Below are positions 39,141-47,963 of a stretch of 64,000 nt of DNA, in pieces (positions within the stretch are counted from its first letter, which is position 1; each line of letters starts with the position of its first letter). Source of the DNA: Palsa-601 sp963801185 (GTDB taxonomy: Bacteria; Actinomycetota; Acidimicrobiia; Acidimicrobiales; Bog-793); assembly GCA_963801185.1 (NCBI GenBank), contig CAWDDW010000001.1, forward strand, positions 434,001 to 498,000, written 5' to 3'. Under the pieces are notes generated by a model. It searched no databases. It was given only the letters and a program-made list of their open reading frames with translations, and was not told where the DNA came from. Both the position numbers and the translations under genes were made by a program.

Positions 39141-39661
39141 CGCCAGGCGTCCCGGACGCGCTTCCAGGAGTCGCCGAGTGCCTCTGGCAGGACCCTGGCG
39201 GACGCTGTGGCTGTCATGAAGTTCGTGTCCCCGATCCATCTCGGGACGGCGTGCACATGGAGATGGCCCGGAATGCCGGCGCCGCCTGCGCGGCCCAGGT
39301 TCACCCCGAGATTGCAACCGTCGGGCTGATAGGCGGCCTTGAGTGTCGCGACGGCACGGTGCACCGACCTCCAGAGCTCGGTCGCCTCGGGATCGCTCAG
39401 CTCCTCGAGGTCACGTGCGTGGCGCCTCGGCATGACCATGAGATGACCGCAGGCGTAGGGAAATGCGTTCAACATCGTCACTACGTGGTCGCCCTGGAAG
39501 ACCACGAGCTTGTCCTCGTCAGAAGCGTCGGCTTCGAGGACCGCGGAGAAGACGCAGGCGTCGTCGGGGAGCGCCCCGACGACGGCGTGCTGTGGCCCTT
39601 CTGTGTCGACCGACGACACGTAAGCCATGCGCCAGCCCGCCCACAGGTGGTCGAGGGTCAC
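39137..39661 (-). CDS. HIT-family hydrolase/phosphorylase (Ap4A phosphorylase-like)
   Basis: 174 residues. The histidine triad is GHLHVHAVPRW near residue 137, with DHVVTMLNAFPYACGHLMV and RHARDLEEL upstream, as in actinobacterial Ap4A phosphorylase-like HIT proteins. It acts on nucleoside polyphosphates. The GTG start overlaps the thrS stop as GTGA; thrS-HIT adjacency is the same as in mycobacteria. Confidence 0.9.
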   Translation of the reverse strand: MTLDHLWAGWRMAYVSSVDTEGPQHAVVGALPDDACVFSAVLEADASDEDKLVVFQGDHVVTMLNAFPYACGHLMVMPRRHARDLEELSDPEATELWRSVHRAVATLKAAYQPDGCNLGVNLGRAGGAGIPGHLHVHAVPRWIGDTNFMTATASARVLPEALGDSWKRVRDAWR

Positions 39662-41703
39662 GGCGCCTGCGTCGCCTTGGCGCCGCGTGCGAGGGGGCGA
39701 GGGAGCGGAGGCGATGCCTCGTCACGGAGCCGGCCGACGAACTCCCCGAGCGCGACTCCTCGCTCGGGGCGCTCGCTGCCCCGCGCGTTGACCCCGACGG
39801 TGCGAGCGGTCACGTCGTCGTCGCCGACCACCAGGATGTACGGGAGCTTGTCTAGCTTGGCCCGCCGGATCCTTGCGCCGAGGGGCTCGCTTGCCTGCTC
39901 GATGTCGACTCTCACCCCTGCCTCGGCGAGGCAGACCAGAACCTCCTCGGCATACGGCCCGTGATCGTCCCGCACGGGCAGGACCCGAACCTGAACCGGT
40001 GCCAGCCAGGTGGGGAACGCCCCTGCGTAGTGCTCGAGCAGGACGGCGAAGAAGCGCTCGACGGACCCGAACAACGCCCGATGGATCATGACCGGCCGGT
40101 GGCGGGCGTTGTCCGCACCGACGTATTCCATGTCGAAGCGCTGCGGCATCTGGAAGTCGAGCTGGATGGTGGAGAGCTGCCAGGTGCGACCGATCGCGTC
40201 ACGAGCCTGGACGGAGATCTTCGGGCCGTAAAAGGCCCCTCCCCCTTCGTCGAGCACGAAGTCGAGGTCCATCGAGAGCGCGACCCGCCGGAGGGTCTCG
40301 GTAGCTTCGAGCCACTCCTCGTCGGACCCGACCGCCTTGCCCGGCGGCCTCGTGGACAGTTCCAGGAAGAAGTCGTCGAGCCCGTACGCCCGCAGGAGGT
40401 CGAGGACGAAGTCGAGGAGCGAGGCGACCTCTGCCTCCATCTGGTCGCGGGTCAAGAAGATGTGGGCGTCGTCCTGGGTCATCCCTCTCACCCGGGTGAG
40501 GCCGTGCACCACCCCGGACTTCTCGTAGCGGTACACCGATCCGAACTCGAACATTCTGATTGGAAGCTCCCGGTAGCTACGCTGCCGGCTCTTGAAGATC
40601 AGGATGTGGAAGGGGCAGTTCATGGGCTTCAGGTAGTACCGATGGCCCTCGTCGAGCTCCATCGGCGGGAACATGCCCTCGGCGAACCACTGCAGGTGGC
40701 CTGACGTCTCGAAGAGCTCGGACTTGGAGATGTGAGGCGAGTAGACGAACTCGTAACCGGACGCTTCGTGGCGCGCCCGGGCGTAGTCCTCCATCGCCTT
40801 GCGGACGATTCCGCCCTTCGGGTGGAAGACGGCCAGCCCTGAGCCGATTTCGGACGGGAACGAAAAGAGGTCGAGTTCGAGCCCGAGCTTGCGGTGGTCG
40901 CGCTGCTCGGCCTCTTCGAGGCGATGCAGGTGCTCGGCGAGGGCCTTGTCCGACTCCCATGCGGTCCCGTAGATGCGCTGCAGCTGCTGGCGCTTCTCGT
41001 CGCCCCGCCAGTAGGCGCCGGCCACCCGCATGAGCTTGAAGCTGCCGAGGCGGTCGGTTGCCGGCACATGCGGGCCACGACAGAGGTCGACGAAATTCTC
41101 GGTGTTGCGGTACGCGGTAACCGCTGCCGCCCCGGCCTCGACCTCACCGGCGAGCTCGGCCTCGGCTCTCTCGGTTCCGCCCGCCGGAGCCAAGGCGAGG
41201 GAGGCCACGCCTTCGATGATCTCCCGCTTGTAGGGCTGGTCGCTGAAGAGCTCCAAACCCTCTTCGAAGGAGTGCTCCTCGCGGACGAAAGGCTGGGCCT
41301 CGGCGACGATCTCGCGCATCTTCGACTCGATCCGCTCGAGATCCGAGTCGCTGAAGTGCTCGCCTCCAGGCAGCTCGAAGTCGTAGTAGAAGCCATCGGC
41401 TATCGCCGGGCCGATGGCAAAGCGGGCGCCGGGCCAGAGCTGGGTGACGGCTTGGGCCATGACGTGAGCCGTCGAATGGCGTAGCACCCCGCGCCCCTCG
41501 TCTGTATCCCTCGTCACGATCCGGACCTTGGCGCCGTCGTGGAGCGGGCGCCCGAGGTCCCAGAGCTCACCGTCGACCTCTACGGCCACCGCCGCCACCG
41601 CGAGGCGGCGGCCGATCTCCGCCGCGAATTCAGCGCCCGTCGTCCCAGCCGAGACCTGTCGCATCGTTCCGTCAGGGAGGATGAGATTGATCTCTGCGGC
41701 CAT
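39658..41703 (-). CDS. thrS: Threonyl-tRNA synthetase
   Basis: 681 residues. An N-terminal TGS domain (residues 1-65) and the editing N2 domain (HSTAHVMAQAV) precede the class II core with the zinc cysteine in MNCPFHILIF, RMFEFGSVYRYEKSGVVHGLTRVRG (split here by motif 2) and the C-terminal anticodon-binding domain (PVQVRVLPVRDDHGPYAEEV). ATG at 41703. It heads the coupled thrS-HIT-hypothetical-TIGR03083 string. Confidence 0.97.
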   Translation of the reverse strand: MAAEINLILPDGTMRQVSAGTTGAEFAAEIGRRLAVAAVAVEVDGELWDLGRPLHDGAKVRIVTRDTDEGRGVLRHSTAHVMAQAVTQLWPGARFAIGPAIADGFYYDFELPGGEHFSDSDLERIESKMREIVAEAQPFVREEHSFEEGLELFSDQPYKREIIEGVASLALAPAGGTERAEAELAGEVEAGAAAVTAYRNTENFVDLCRGPHVPATDRLGSFKLMRVAGAYWRGDEKRQQLQRIYGTAWESDKALAEHLHRLEEAEQRDHRKLGLELDLFSFPSEIGSGLAVFHPKGGIVRKAMEDYARARHEASGYEFVYSPHISKSELFETSGHLQWFAEGMFPPMELDEGHRYYLKPMNCPFHILIFKSRQRSYRELPIRMFEFGSVYRYEKSGVVHGLTRVRGMTQDDAHIFLTRDQMEAEVASLLDFVLDLLRAYGLDDFFLELSTRPPGKAVGSDEEWLEATETLRRVALSMDLDFVLDEGGGAFYGPKISVQARDAIGRTWQLSTIQLDFQMPQRFDMEYVGADNARHRPVMIHRALFGSVERFFAVLLEHYAGAFPTWLAPVQVRVLPVRDDHGPYAEEVLVCLAEAGVRVDIEQASEPLGARIRRAKLDKLPYILVVGDDDVTARTVGVNARGSERPERGVALGEFVGRLRDEASPPLPRPLARGAKATQAP

Positions 41704-41763
41704 CGGACAAGAGTACCCAGGTCGGCGAGGGGTGCTCGCCGAGGGCGAGCTTCGCTGGAGCGA

Positions 41764-42882
41764 CTAGAGCGCTACGCCGAGCAGGGCCGCCGCCCGGGAG
41801 ACGCCTGTGCCGGCAAGCGCCGCCTCGTCGATCGCCGCCAGAGCACCTGGTGTATCGAGGTCGTCGTCGAGCCGGGCACGGACCTCGTCGAGGGCTCCCT
41901 CTCCCTCGCCCGCCGAGCGCCACCGATCGAGGCGGGCGGCGGCGATCTTGAGGAGCACCCCGTCGAACTCCCACGAGGCGCGGTAGTGCTGCGACAACAG
42001 CGCGAGCCGTATGGCGGCAGGGTCGACAGTGTCGAGAAGCGTGTGGACGAAGACGAGGTTCCCGAGCGACTTCGACATCTTCTCTCCCCCGAGCCGCACC
42101 ATCCCGACGTGCATCCAGTGGCGGACGAACGGCTCACCGGTGGCGGCTTCGGACTGCGCCGTCTCACACTCGTGGTGGGGGAAGATGAGATCGGTCCCTC
42201 CCCCATGGAGGTCGATCGTGGTGCCGAGCTCGCGAAGCGCCAGCGCGGAGCACTCGATGTGCCAGCCCGGTCGGCCCTTCCCCCAGAGCGAGTCCCACGC
42301 CGGCTCGCCGTCGGCGGAGGGCTGCCAGAGCACGAAGTCGAGCGGGTCGTGCTTGAAGGGGTCGTCAGGATTGCCCCCGTGCTCAGCGGCGAGCTCCAGC
42401 ATACGGCCGCGCTCGAGATGGCTCACCTGCCCGAAACGATCGAACGTGGACACGTCGAAGTACACCGCCCCACCCGCCCTGTAGGCATGACCGGAGTCGA
42501 GCACCATGCCGATGAACCCGAGGATGTCGGGGATCGCCGAGGTCGCCCGCGGTGTCGAGTGGACTGGAAGGACGTTGAGCGCTCGCATGTCGTGGTCGAA
42601 GCGCGCGATCTCGCCGGCGGCGAGATCGAGGTAGTGCACGCCGAGCTCTCGAGCCTTTCTCAAGATGTCGTCGTCGACGTCGGTGATGTTGCGAACGCAC
42701 TGGATGCGGTGACCGAGGTCCCGCAGGCGCCGTTGCACCACGTCGTATGCCACGTACACCTCGGCATGCCCGAGATGGGCGGCGTCGTACGGCGTGATGC
42801 CGCACGTGTACATCGTCACTATCGGCCCCGGCTGGAAGGGGACGACCTCTCCCCTCGCGGTGCAATAGATGCGCATCGCCAT
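41764..42882 (-). CDS. mshC: MshC-like cysteine ligase (mycothiol biosynthesis; cysteinyl-tRNA synthetase paralogue)
   Basis: 372 residues, shorter than typical cysteinyl-tRNA synthetases (about 460) and a little shorter than MshC (about 410). The first motif reads YTCGITPYDAAHLGHAEV; the CGITPYD form is characteristic of MshC rather than the CGPTVYD of CysRS. KMSKSLGNLVFV and the zinc ligands (TCG, WHIECS, FPHHECE) are present. MshC joins cysteine to glucosaminyl-inositol. A standard CysRS would be expected elsewhere in the genome. A true cysS identity is the main alternative, as the C-terminal anticodon domain is short. Confidence 0.75.
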   Translation of the reverse strand: MAMRIYCTARGEVVPFQPGPIVTMYTCGITPYDAAHLGHAEVYVAYDVVQRRLRDLGHRIQCVRNITDVDDDILRKARELGVHYLDLAAGEIARFDHDMRALNVLPVHSTPRATSAIPDILGFIGMVLDSGHAYRAGGAVYFDVSTFDRFGQVSHLERGRMLELAAEHGGNPDDPFKHDPLDFVLWQPSADGEPAWDSLWGKGRPGWHIECSALALRELGTTIDLHGGGTDLIFPHHECETAQSEAATGEPFVRHWMHVGMVRLGGEKMSKSLGNLVFVHTLLDTVDPAAIRLALLSQHYRASWEFDGVLLKIAAARLDRWRSAGEGEGALDEVRARLDDDLDTPGALAAIDEAALAGTGVSRAAALLGVAL

Positions 42883-42883
42883 A

Positions 42884-43540
42884 TCAGCCGCCGTGGAGGC
42901 CAGTCAGGCGGATGCTCGAGTGGGCGCGGTGCTTGATGTTGATCCCGATGAGCACGGCGGTGAAGGCCTCGATGGCAGCGGCCGCCGACAGCGAGCCGGC
43001 GTCGACGCCCCGTAGGCCGGGTATCGCGTCCACGAGTTCGATGGTGGCAGCGGTCGCGCGTTCATGGTCCGAGCAGACGAGCACGTCCGCATCGAGGGCC
43101 TCGTCAAGATTCGCCAGACCGCTGGCGGGGACATGATGGAAAGCTCCCGCCACGAACGCTGCCGGCGCTGCTTGCTGGACGGCGACGGTGACCGACCCCC
43201 GGGGCGGGACGAGAGCTTGCAGCTCGTCTCCCACCTTCATGAGTGCGTTAGCCATCGAGATCACCACCTTCCCTGCGAGCCGGTCCGCAAGGGCGCCGAC
43301 AGTCGGTGCGGCACCGTCCCAGGGCGTCGCCACCACGACGAGCTTCGCCTCGCATGCTTGCTCATTCCCGACGCCGGCGAGGGTGAGCGAGCGGCCCGGC
43401 CACTTCTCGCCGAGTGCCGCGACGATCTCCGCGGCTCTCTCCGGCCGCCTCGAACCGATCCGCACGTCGATTCCCAACGAAGCCAACCGGGTGGCGAGCG
43501 CCTTGCCGGCAGGGCCCGTGCCCCCGAGGATCCCGATCAT
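42884..43540 (-). CDS. F420H2:NADP oxidoreductase-like protein (NADPH-dependent F420 reductase)
   Basis: 218 residues from the ATG at 43540, chosen because AAAGGG lies 8 bases upstream; ATG 43546 and 43576 are in frame. The N-terminal Rossmann motif GILGGTGPAGKALATRL, GSRRPERAAEI (NADP phosphate contact) and VVISMANALMKVGDELQ match the Fno/NpdG family. It moves hydride between F420 and NADP, pairing with the fbiC product in this window. It lies one base from the mshC-like gene downstream. Confidence 0.85.
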   Translation of the reverse strand: MIGILGGTGPAGKALATRLASLGIDVRIGSRRPERAAEIVAALGEKWPGRSLTLAGVGNEQACEAKLVVVATPWDGAAPTVGALADRLAGKVVISMANALMKVGDELQALVPPRGSVTVAVQQAAPAAFVAGAFHHVPASGLANLDEALDADVLVCSDHERATAATIELVDAIPGLRGVDAGSLSAAAAIEAFTAVLIGINIKHRAHSSIRLTGLHGG

Positions 43541-43688
43541 GGCCATCACCCTTTCATAAAGCGCCCGCTGAGACATACCTGCCTCCCGGCCGCAGCAGAC
43601 ACCGCGCCGGCCTCGAAGGCGGCCGACCCACGGCCCCGGAACCTACCGTGGCGGGATTGCAGGCGAAGCCTCGAGTGTTGTTGCAGGC

Positions 43689-44342
43689 ATGCGTATCGAC
43701 GTGTGGTCCGACGTGGTCTGTCCGTGGTGCTACCTCGGCAAGCGCCGACTGGAGATCGCTCTGTCGGGTCACCCCCGACGCGACGAGGTCGAGCTCTACT
43801 GGCACAGCTACGAGCTCGACCCGACCGCCCCCTCGTCTGACGACCGGCCCATGACGGAGCTGATCGTCAAGAAGTACGGGATCTCCGGCGAACAGGCCCT
43901 GGCCGGTCAGGCGAACCTCACGAACCTCGCAGCCGAGGTGGGTCTCGACTACCACCTCGACATGACGAAGCGGGCGAACACGTTCGACGCGCATCGACTG
44001 CTCCATCTCGCCCGCGAGCTCAGCCGCCAGGACGACCTCGAGGAGGCGCTGTTCTCTGCGTACTTCTGCGAGGGAAGAGCGATCGGCGAGAAGAGCGAGC
44101 TGTCGGAGATCGCCGTCGGCGCGGGGCTCGACCGCGAGCGGGTGGAGGCGGTGCTCGATTCGGACGCTTACGCCACACACGTCCGTCACGACGAGCAGGC
44201 AGGCGTCGAGCTCGGTGTTACCGGCGTCCCGTTCTTCGTGTTCGGAGGACGCTACGGCGTCGCCGGTGCCCAGGACCCCGAGGTGCTCCGCAAGGTGATC
44301 GACCGCGTCTTCGCAGAGGCCGCGGCCGAACCCCGCTCCTAG
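43689..44342 (+). CDS. DsbA-family oxidoreductase (FrnE-like)
   Basis: 217 residues without a signal peptide, so cytosolic. The thioredoxin fold begins MRIDVWSDVVCPWCYLGKRR; CPWC is the active-site motif. The long helical insertion contains AEVGLDYHLDMTKRANTFDAH (split) and the cis-Pro loop is GVTGVPFFVFGGRYGVAGAQ, both typical of the FrnE/2-hydroxychromene isomerase-like branch. Substrate unknown. It converges on the anti-sigma gene with a 4-base stop overlap. Confidence 0.9.
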   Translation: MRIDVWSDVVCPWCYLGKRRLEIALSGHPRRDEVELYWHSYELDPTAPSSDDRPMTELIVKKYGISGEQALAGQANLTNLAAEVGLDYHLDMTKRANTFDAHRLLHLARELSRQDDLEEALFSAYFCEGRAIGEKSELSEIAVGAGLDRERVEAVLDSDAYATHVRHDEQAGVELGVTGVPFFVFGGRYGVAGAQDPEVLRKVIDRVFAEAAAEPRS

Positions 44343-45205
44343 TCAGGCGGGCCGAGCAGGTCGTGCAACAGCGCCGCCCCGCTCGGGGTCACACCGGTGA
44401 TCAACAGTCTCCCCGAGCCGGAGGCGCCCGTCTTGGTCACCTCGCCGACTATCTCGCCACGCACGATCGCCACCGCCCCGTGGTCCAGCACCAGGCGCTG
44501 CCTTAGCTCGACGCTGGCCGACTCGAGGCCATCCGTCCGCGAAGCCTCGAGCGAGTAAGACTGCACATCGGCCCGGGAGACCGATCCGAGTGACGCGCCG
44601 ACGCCGACGCATCGCCGCGTGCCAGCCTCAGGTAGGACATGAGCTCTCGACCCGCACGCTGCCGACCCTGTCCGGGGCGCAGCGGCGAGGACGATGCGGG
44701 CTTCGGCGGCGGGGCCGCTCAGCGCCTCCTTCAAAGATCCGGTTGCCGCCCCGCGACCGGCGCTCGGTGCCGTGCGCGTGGGAGCGCTGCTACTGCTCGA
44801 GCCTCTGTCGAATGCGAGCGCGAACATCCCGCCGAGGAGGACACCGACGAGAGCCACGGCGGCAGCGGCCACCGTGGCGCTCCGCACCTGCCGCCGTTCC
44901 CTCGAGAGAGCCGCCGAGCGCGCGCCTGCGGCGTCGTACGCGGCGAGCGCGGCCCCGAGCGCGACCTCCCGGCGCCCGTCGGGCACAGCCGCTTTGCCGT
45001 CGTCGGGCGGCGGCGCCAGCTCCCCCAACACAGACGCGAGGGTGCTCAGGCGCCGAGCGAGCGCTGAGCACTCAGCACACGACTTGAGATGTGCCCGGAC
45101 CTGGGCGGCCTGTGACTCCTCTAGCTGGCCGTCGACGAAGGCCGACAGCGTCCCAGCTGTCCCATGTCCACCTGGCAACTCGGCGTTGAAGAGGTCGTTG
45201 CTCAT
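44339..45205 (-). CDS. Zinc-finger anti-sigma factor with one membrane helix
   Basis: 288 residues. The N-terminal ZAS-type finger has HGTAG followed about 25 residues later by HLKSCAEC (H-x3-C-x2-C). A single helix (VAAAAVALVGVLLGGMFAL) near residue 120 separates a cytosolic sigma-binding half from a Ser/Ala-rich exported half. The exported domain ends in beta-strand sequence (GRLLITGVTPSGAALLHDLL). Its start overlaps the stop of the ECF sigma gene by 4 bases, so the pair is one operon. The signal it senses is not evident. Confidence 0.85.
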   Translation of the reverse strand: MSNDLFNAELPGGHGTAGTLSAFVDGQLEESQAAQVRAHLKSCAECSALARRLSTLASVLGELAPPPDDGKAAVPDGRREVALGAALAAYDAAGARSAALSRERRQVRSATVAAAAVALVGVLLGGMFALAFDRGSSSSSAPTRTAPSAGRGAATGSLKEALSGPAAEARIVLAAAPRTGSAACGSRAHVLPEAGTRRCVGVGASLGSVSRADVQSYSLEASRTDGLESASVELRQRLVLDHGAVAIVRGEIVGEVTKTGASGSGRLLITGVTPSGAALLHDLLGPPD

Positions 45206-45876
45206 GTCTCCTCACGTTCGACGCCTGTCGATTCCGGCCGGTTCCGTTCTCGGCCACCCGTAGCGAGATCGTCATCTTCGCCATCACCGAGGGCTTTCAG
45301 GAGTGCGCTGCGGCCCCTCGCGATCCTGGAGCGGATCGTACCGATCGGCACCCGCAGGACTGCTGCGATCTCGGCGTAGTCGAGATCCAGGTCGTGACGC
45401 AGGCGCAACGCGACGCGCTGGTCCTCGGGAAGGCGCTCCAACGCCTCGCGCAGGCTCACCGCATCGGAGACCTGAGCCTCGAAGCTCCCGGAACCCGCGC
45501 CTAATCCCCTCCGGCCCCCACGGCCGCCGCCACCCGCCTCCCGTTCACCGGCCCCCGACGGCCCTTCGTCGAACAACCCGACGATGGGCCGGCGCCGGCT
45601 GCGGCGGATCTCGTCGAGTGCCGCATTGGCAGCGATCCGATAGGACCAGGTCGAGTATCGGCTGCGGCCGTCGAAGTCCCGGATGTGCGAAGCGATGGAG
45701 ATGACCGCCTCTTGAGTTGCGTCGAGTGCCGAGTCGTCGTCACGGAGCACGCGCCAACACACGGCGTGCAGTCGCTCGTAGTCGAGCGCGAGCAGGCGTT
45801 CGAGCGCCGATCGGTCACCGCGGCGTGCACCTGCGGCGAGCTTCTTGAGCTTCCCCGCCGGGCCCGCCGTCGTCAC
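45202..45876 (-). CDS. ECF RNA polymerase sigma factor
   Basis: 224 residues. Region 2 runs from LDYERLHAVCWRVLRDD to YSTWSYRIAANAALDEIRR, and region 4 is LPEDQRVALRLRHDLDLDYAEIA through IGTIRSRIARGRSAL (each part shown separately). The linker between the two regions is glycine-rich. GTG start at 45876. It is the partner of the anti-sigma factor downstream and may control the divergent DUF4349 lipoprotein, whose upstream region holds a GGAAC...CGTC pair. Confidence 0.9.
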   Translation of the reverse strand: MTTAGPAGKLKKLAAGARRGDRSALERLLALDYERLHAVCWRVLRDDDSALDATQEAVISIASHIRDFDGRSRYSTWSYRIAANAALDEIRRSRRRPIVGLFDEGPSGAGEREAGGGGRGGRRGLGAGSGSFEAQVSDAVSLREALERLPEDQRVALRLRHDLDLDYAEIAAVLRVPIGTIRSRIARGRSALLKALGDGEDDDLATGGRERNRPESTGVEREET

Positions 45877-45922
45877 TGTCCATTCCCCGATGAGCGATTC
45901 AACAGCCTAGGGGCGAAGTGAT

Positions 45923-45948
45923 GGAACTCTCCGGCCGGCGGCGGCGTC
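45923..45948 (+). promoter_or_regulatory. Candidate ECF-sigma promoter upstream of the DUF4349 lipoprotein gene
   Basis: GGAAC at 45923-45927 and CGTC at 45945-45948 are separated by 17 bases, the layout of many ECF-type promoters. It points towards the lipoprotein gene starting at 45998, which has GGAGGAAAGCG just before its ATG. The divergent ECF sigma gene starts 47 bases away on the other side. GGAAC and CGTC are short and can occur by chance in GC-rich DNA. Confidence 0.35.
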
Positions 45949-45997
45949 GAACCTTCGAGCCCTGTAGTAAGCGGGCGCGACCAGAGGGAGGAAAGCG

Positions 45998-46987
45998 ATG
46001 CGACGTCAGCGTGCGAAGCTCTGCATCGGCCTTGTCATCGGGGGAGCACTCGCCCTGGCAGGTTGCTCGTCGGCCGCTTCTTCTTCCGCGCCGACGACGC
46101 TTGCCCGAGGAGAGGGCGCCCTCGCTCAGGGTCTCGGGCAGAAGGCCGCACGGAGCAGCGCCAAAGGAGCACCCACGGCCGGAGCACCGGCGGCCTCGGC
46201 CACTGTCGGCGAGACCGCTGTGACGCTTGCTCCACTGATCGTCCGCACCGGAGACGTAACTCTCGGCGTGCGCAGGCCCAACGTCGTGAAGACGTTCGAC
46301 CGCGTCGCATCGATCGCGCTGGCTCTCGGAGGCTTCGTACAGTCCTCCACGACAGGTGTGAGCCCGACCGTGACCCCCCCTCAGCCCCAACCAGTCGAGA
46401 GCAGCACCGCCAGCTCCTCGGCAATGGCCACGGGTGCCTCGCTCGTAGTGCGCGTACCCACCAATCAATTCGCGGCGCTCGGCAAGCAGGTGGCCGCGCT
46501 GGGTCACGTCCGGTCCGAGACCCTCACCGGCAAGGACGTCACTGGGCAAAGCATCAACCTCCAGGCACGGATCACCAACCTCGAGAGCGAGCAGGACGCC
46601 CTCAGAGCGCTCATGGCGCGGACGGGCAGCATCCCGGACATCCTCCAGGTACAGAACGAGCTCTTCAGTGTCGAAGGCCAGATCGAGCAGCTCACCGGGG
46701 ACGAGAGCTCGCTCCTCGACAAGGCCACTTACGCCACCTTGTCGGTCGAGATCCAGCCGTTCCTCAGCCACTCCAAGCCGGTGTCGAAAGCGCGCCCGGA
46801 CGCGGTGACGCGCGCTTTCAATCTCGCTGGCCACAACCTGGTCGTCGGGCTGCGGGGACTCGCGCTCGCGATCGGCTGGGCGTTCCCGATCCTGCTGCTC
46901 GCGTCTCTCGCCGGCGCGGTCTTGTGGCTCAGGCGACGGCTCGTGCGGCGCCGTGCCCCCACGACGACTCCAACCCCGGCGAACTGA
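45998..46987 (+). CDS. DUF4349-type lipoprotein
   Basis: 329 residues. The lipobox LALAGC near residue 22 marks a lipoprotein. A Ser/Ala-rich linker leads to the conserved domain (APLIVRTGDVTLGV, VVRVPTNQFAALGKQVAALG, GQSINLQARITNLESEQDAL, cut here), a helical hairpin and a C-terminal membrane helix (GWAFPILLLASLAGAVLWLR) followed by arginines. The protein is therefore tethered at both ends outside the membrane. It is placed divergently from an ECF sigma/anti-sigma pair, which suggests an envelope-stress or sensing role. Confidence 0.85.
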   Translation: MRRQRAKLCIGLVIGGALALAGCSSAASSSAPTTLARGEGALAQGLGQKAARSSAKGAPTAGAPAASATVGETAVTLAPLIVRTGDVTLGVRRPNVVKTFDRVASIALALGGFVQSSTTGVSPTVTPPQPQPVESSTASSSAMATGASLVVRVPTNQFAALGKQVAALGHVRSETLTGKDVTGQSINLQARITNLESEQDALRALMARTGSIPDILQVQNELFSVEGQIEQLTGDESSLLDKATYATLSVEIQPFLSHSKPVSKARPDAVTRAFNLAGHNLVVGLRGLALAIGWAFPILLLASLAGAVLWLRRRLVRRRAPTTTPTPAN

Positions 46988-46988
46988 C

Positions 46989-47963
46989 TCAGCGCTTCGG
47001 CAGCCGGCGGATCTCCCTCGTGAAACGCCGCATCTCTGCCGCCCTCGCCGCCCGCACTCTCGGGTCCTCGCGCGCCTCGAAACGTGCCTGTTCGCGCTGG
47101 AGTCGCCGATAGCTGACGAGCCGCCCAGCTTCGAGCTCGCCCGCAGCGATCGCGCCTTGAACCGCACATCCCGGCTCGGTCTCGTGCGCGCAGTCGCCGA
47201 ACCGGCAGCCAGGCGCGAGCGACTCCACGTCGCTGAACGCGTCGCTGATGGCCTCTACCGAATCGACGAGACCGATCGCGCGCAAGCCCGGCGTGTCGAT
47301 CAAGAGGGCGCCGTTCGCCAAGATCACGAGCTCGCGGGTCACGGTCGTGTGGCGTCCCTTGTCGTCGTTGCGAACTTCGCCAACGGCGAGACCGCCTCGC
47401 CCGGTCGAGAGAGCGTTCGCAAGCGTCGACTTCCCGGCGCCGGACCTGCCGATGATGACGGCAGTCGTGCCCGGAGCGAGCTCTCTCGCCAACTCCTCTG
47501 TCCCGTCGCCGAAGAGCGGGCTCACCGCGTAGACCGTGACGCCGGGCGCGACTGTCATCGCGAGGCTGAGCGCGGCCTCCACGTCGTCGCACCGGTCGGG
47601 CTTGGTGAGCACGACGATCGGTACGGCGCCCGACTGCCACGCGACGACGAGGAGACGTTCCAGGCGCCGCGGTCGCCACCGCTCCCCGAGCGGCTCGGCA
47701 ACGAGCACGAACTCGACGTTGGCGGCGAGCACCTGCGCTCCCTTGCCGGGGTCGGCGGACGCGCGGACGACGGCTGTTCGGCGATCCAGCACCTCCGCGA
47801 TCTCGCCCTCCCGCACGACGACCCAGTCTCCGGTCGTCGGTTGCGACGAGCCCGAGCTTAGTAGATGGCGGGCCAGGGGCACGTGGACTTCTCCACGCTC
47901 GAGCGCGACTGCGCATGCCCGCCGGTCTGCTCGCACGATGCGCCCGGGCTCGTCGCCCGGCAT
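46989..47963 (-). CDS. rsgA: Ribosome small-subunit biogenesis GTPase RsgA
   Basis: 324 residues with circularly permuted GTPase motifs: G4 VLTKPDR, then G1 GRSGAGKSTLANAL, then G3 DTPGLRA. The N-terminal OB domain (TTGDWVVVREGE) and the C-terminal zinc site CRFGDCAHETEPGC complete the family. It assists late 30S maturation. The ATG at 47963 is the complement of a plus-strand ATG, so the 5' end overlaps any gene starting rightwards there. Confidence 0.95.
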   Translation of the reverse strand: MPGDEPGRIVRADRRACAVALERGEVHVPLARHLLSSGSSQPTTGDWVVVREGEIAEVLDRRTAVVRASADPGKGAQVLAANVEFVLVAEPLGERWRPRRLERLLVVAWQSGAVPIVVLTKPDRCDDVEAALSLAMTVAPGVTVYAVSPLFGDGTEELARELAPGTTAVIIGRSGAGKSTLANALSTGRGGLAVGEVRNDDKGRHTTVTRELVILANGALLIDTPGLRAIGLVDSVEAISDAFSDVESLAPGCRFGDCAHETEPGCAVQGAIAAGELEAGRLVSYRRLQREQARFEAREDPRVRAARAAEMRRFTREIRRLPKR

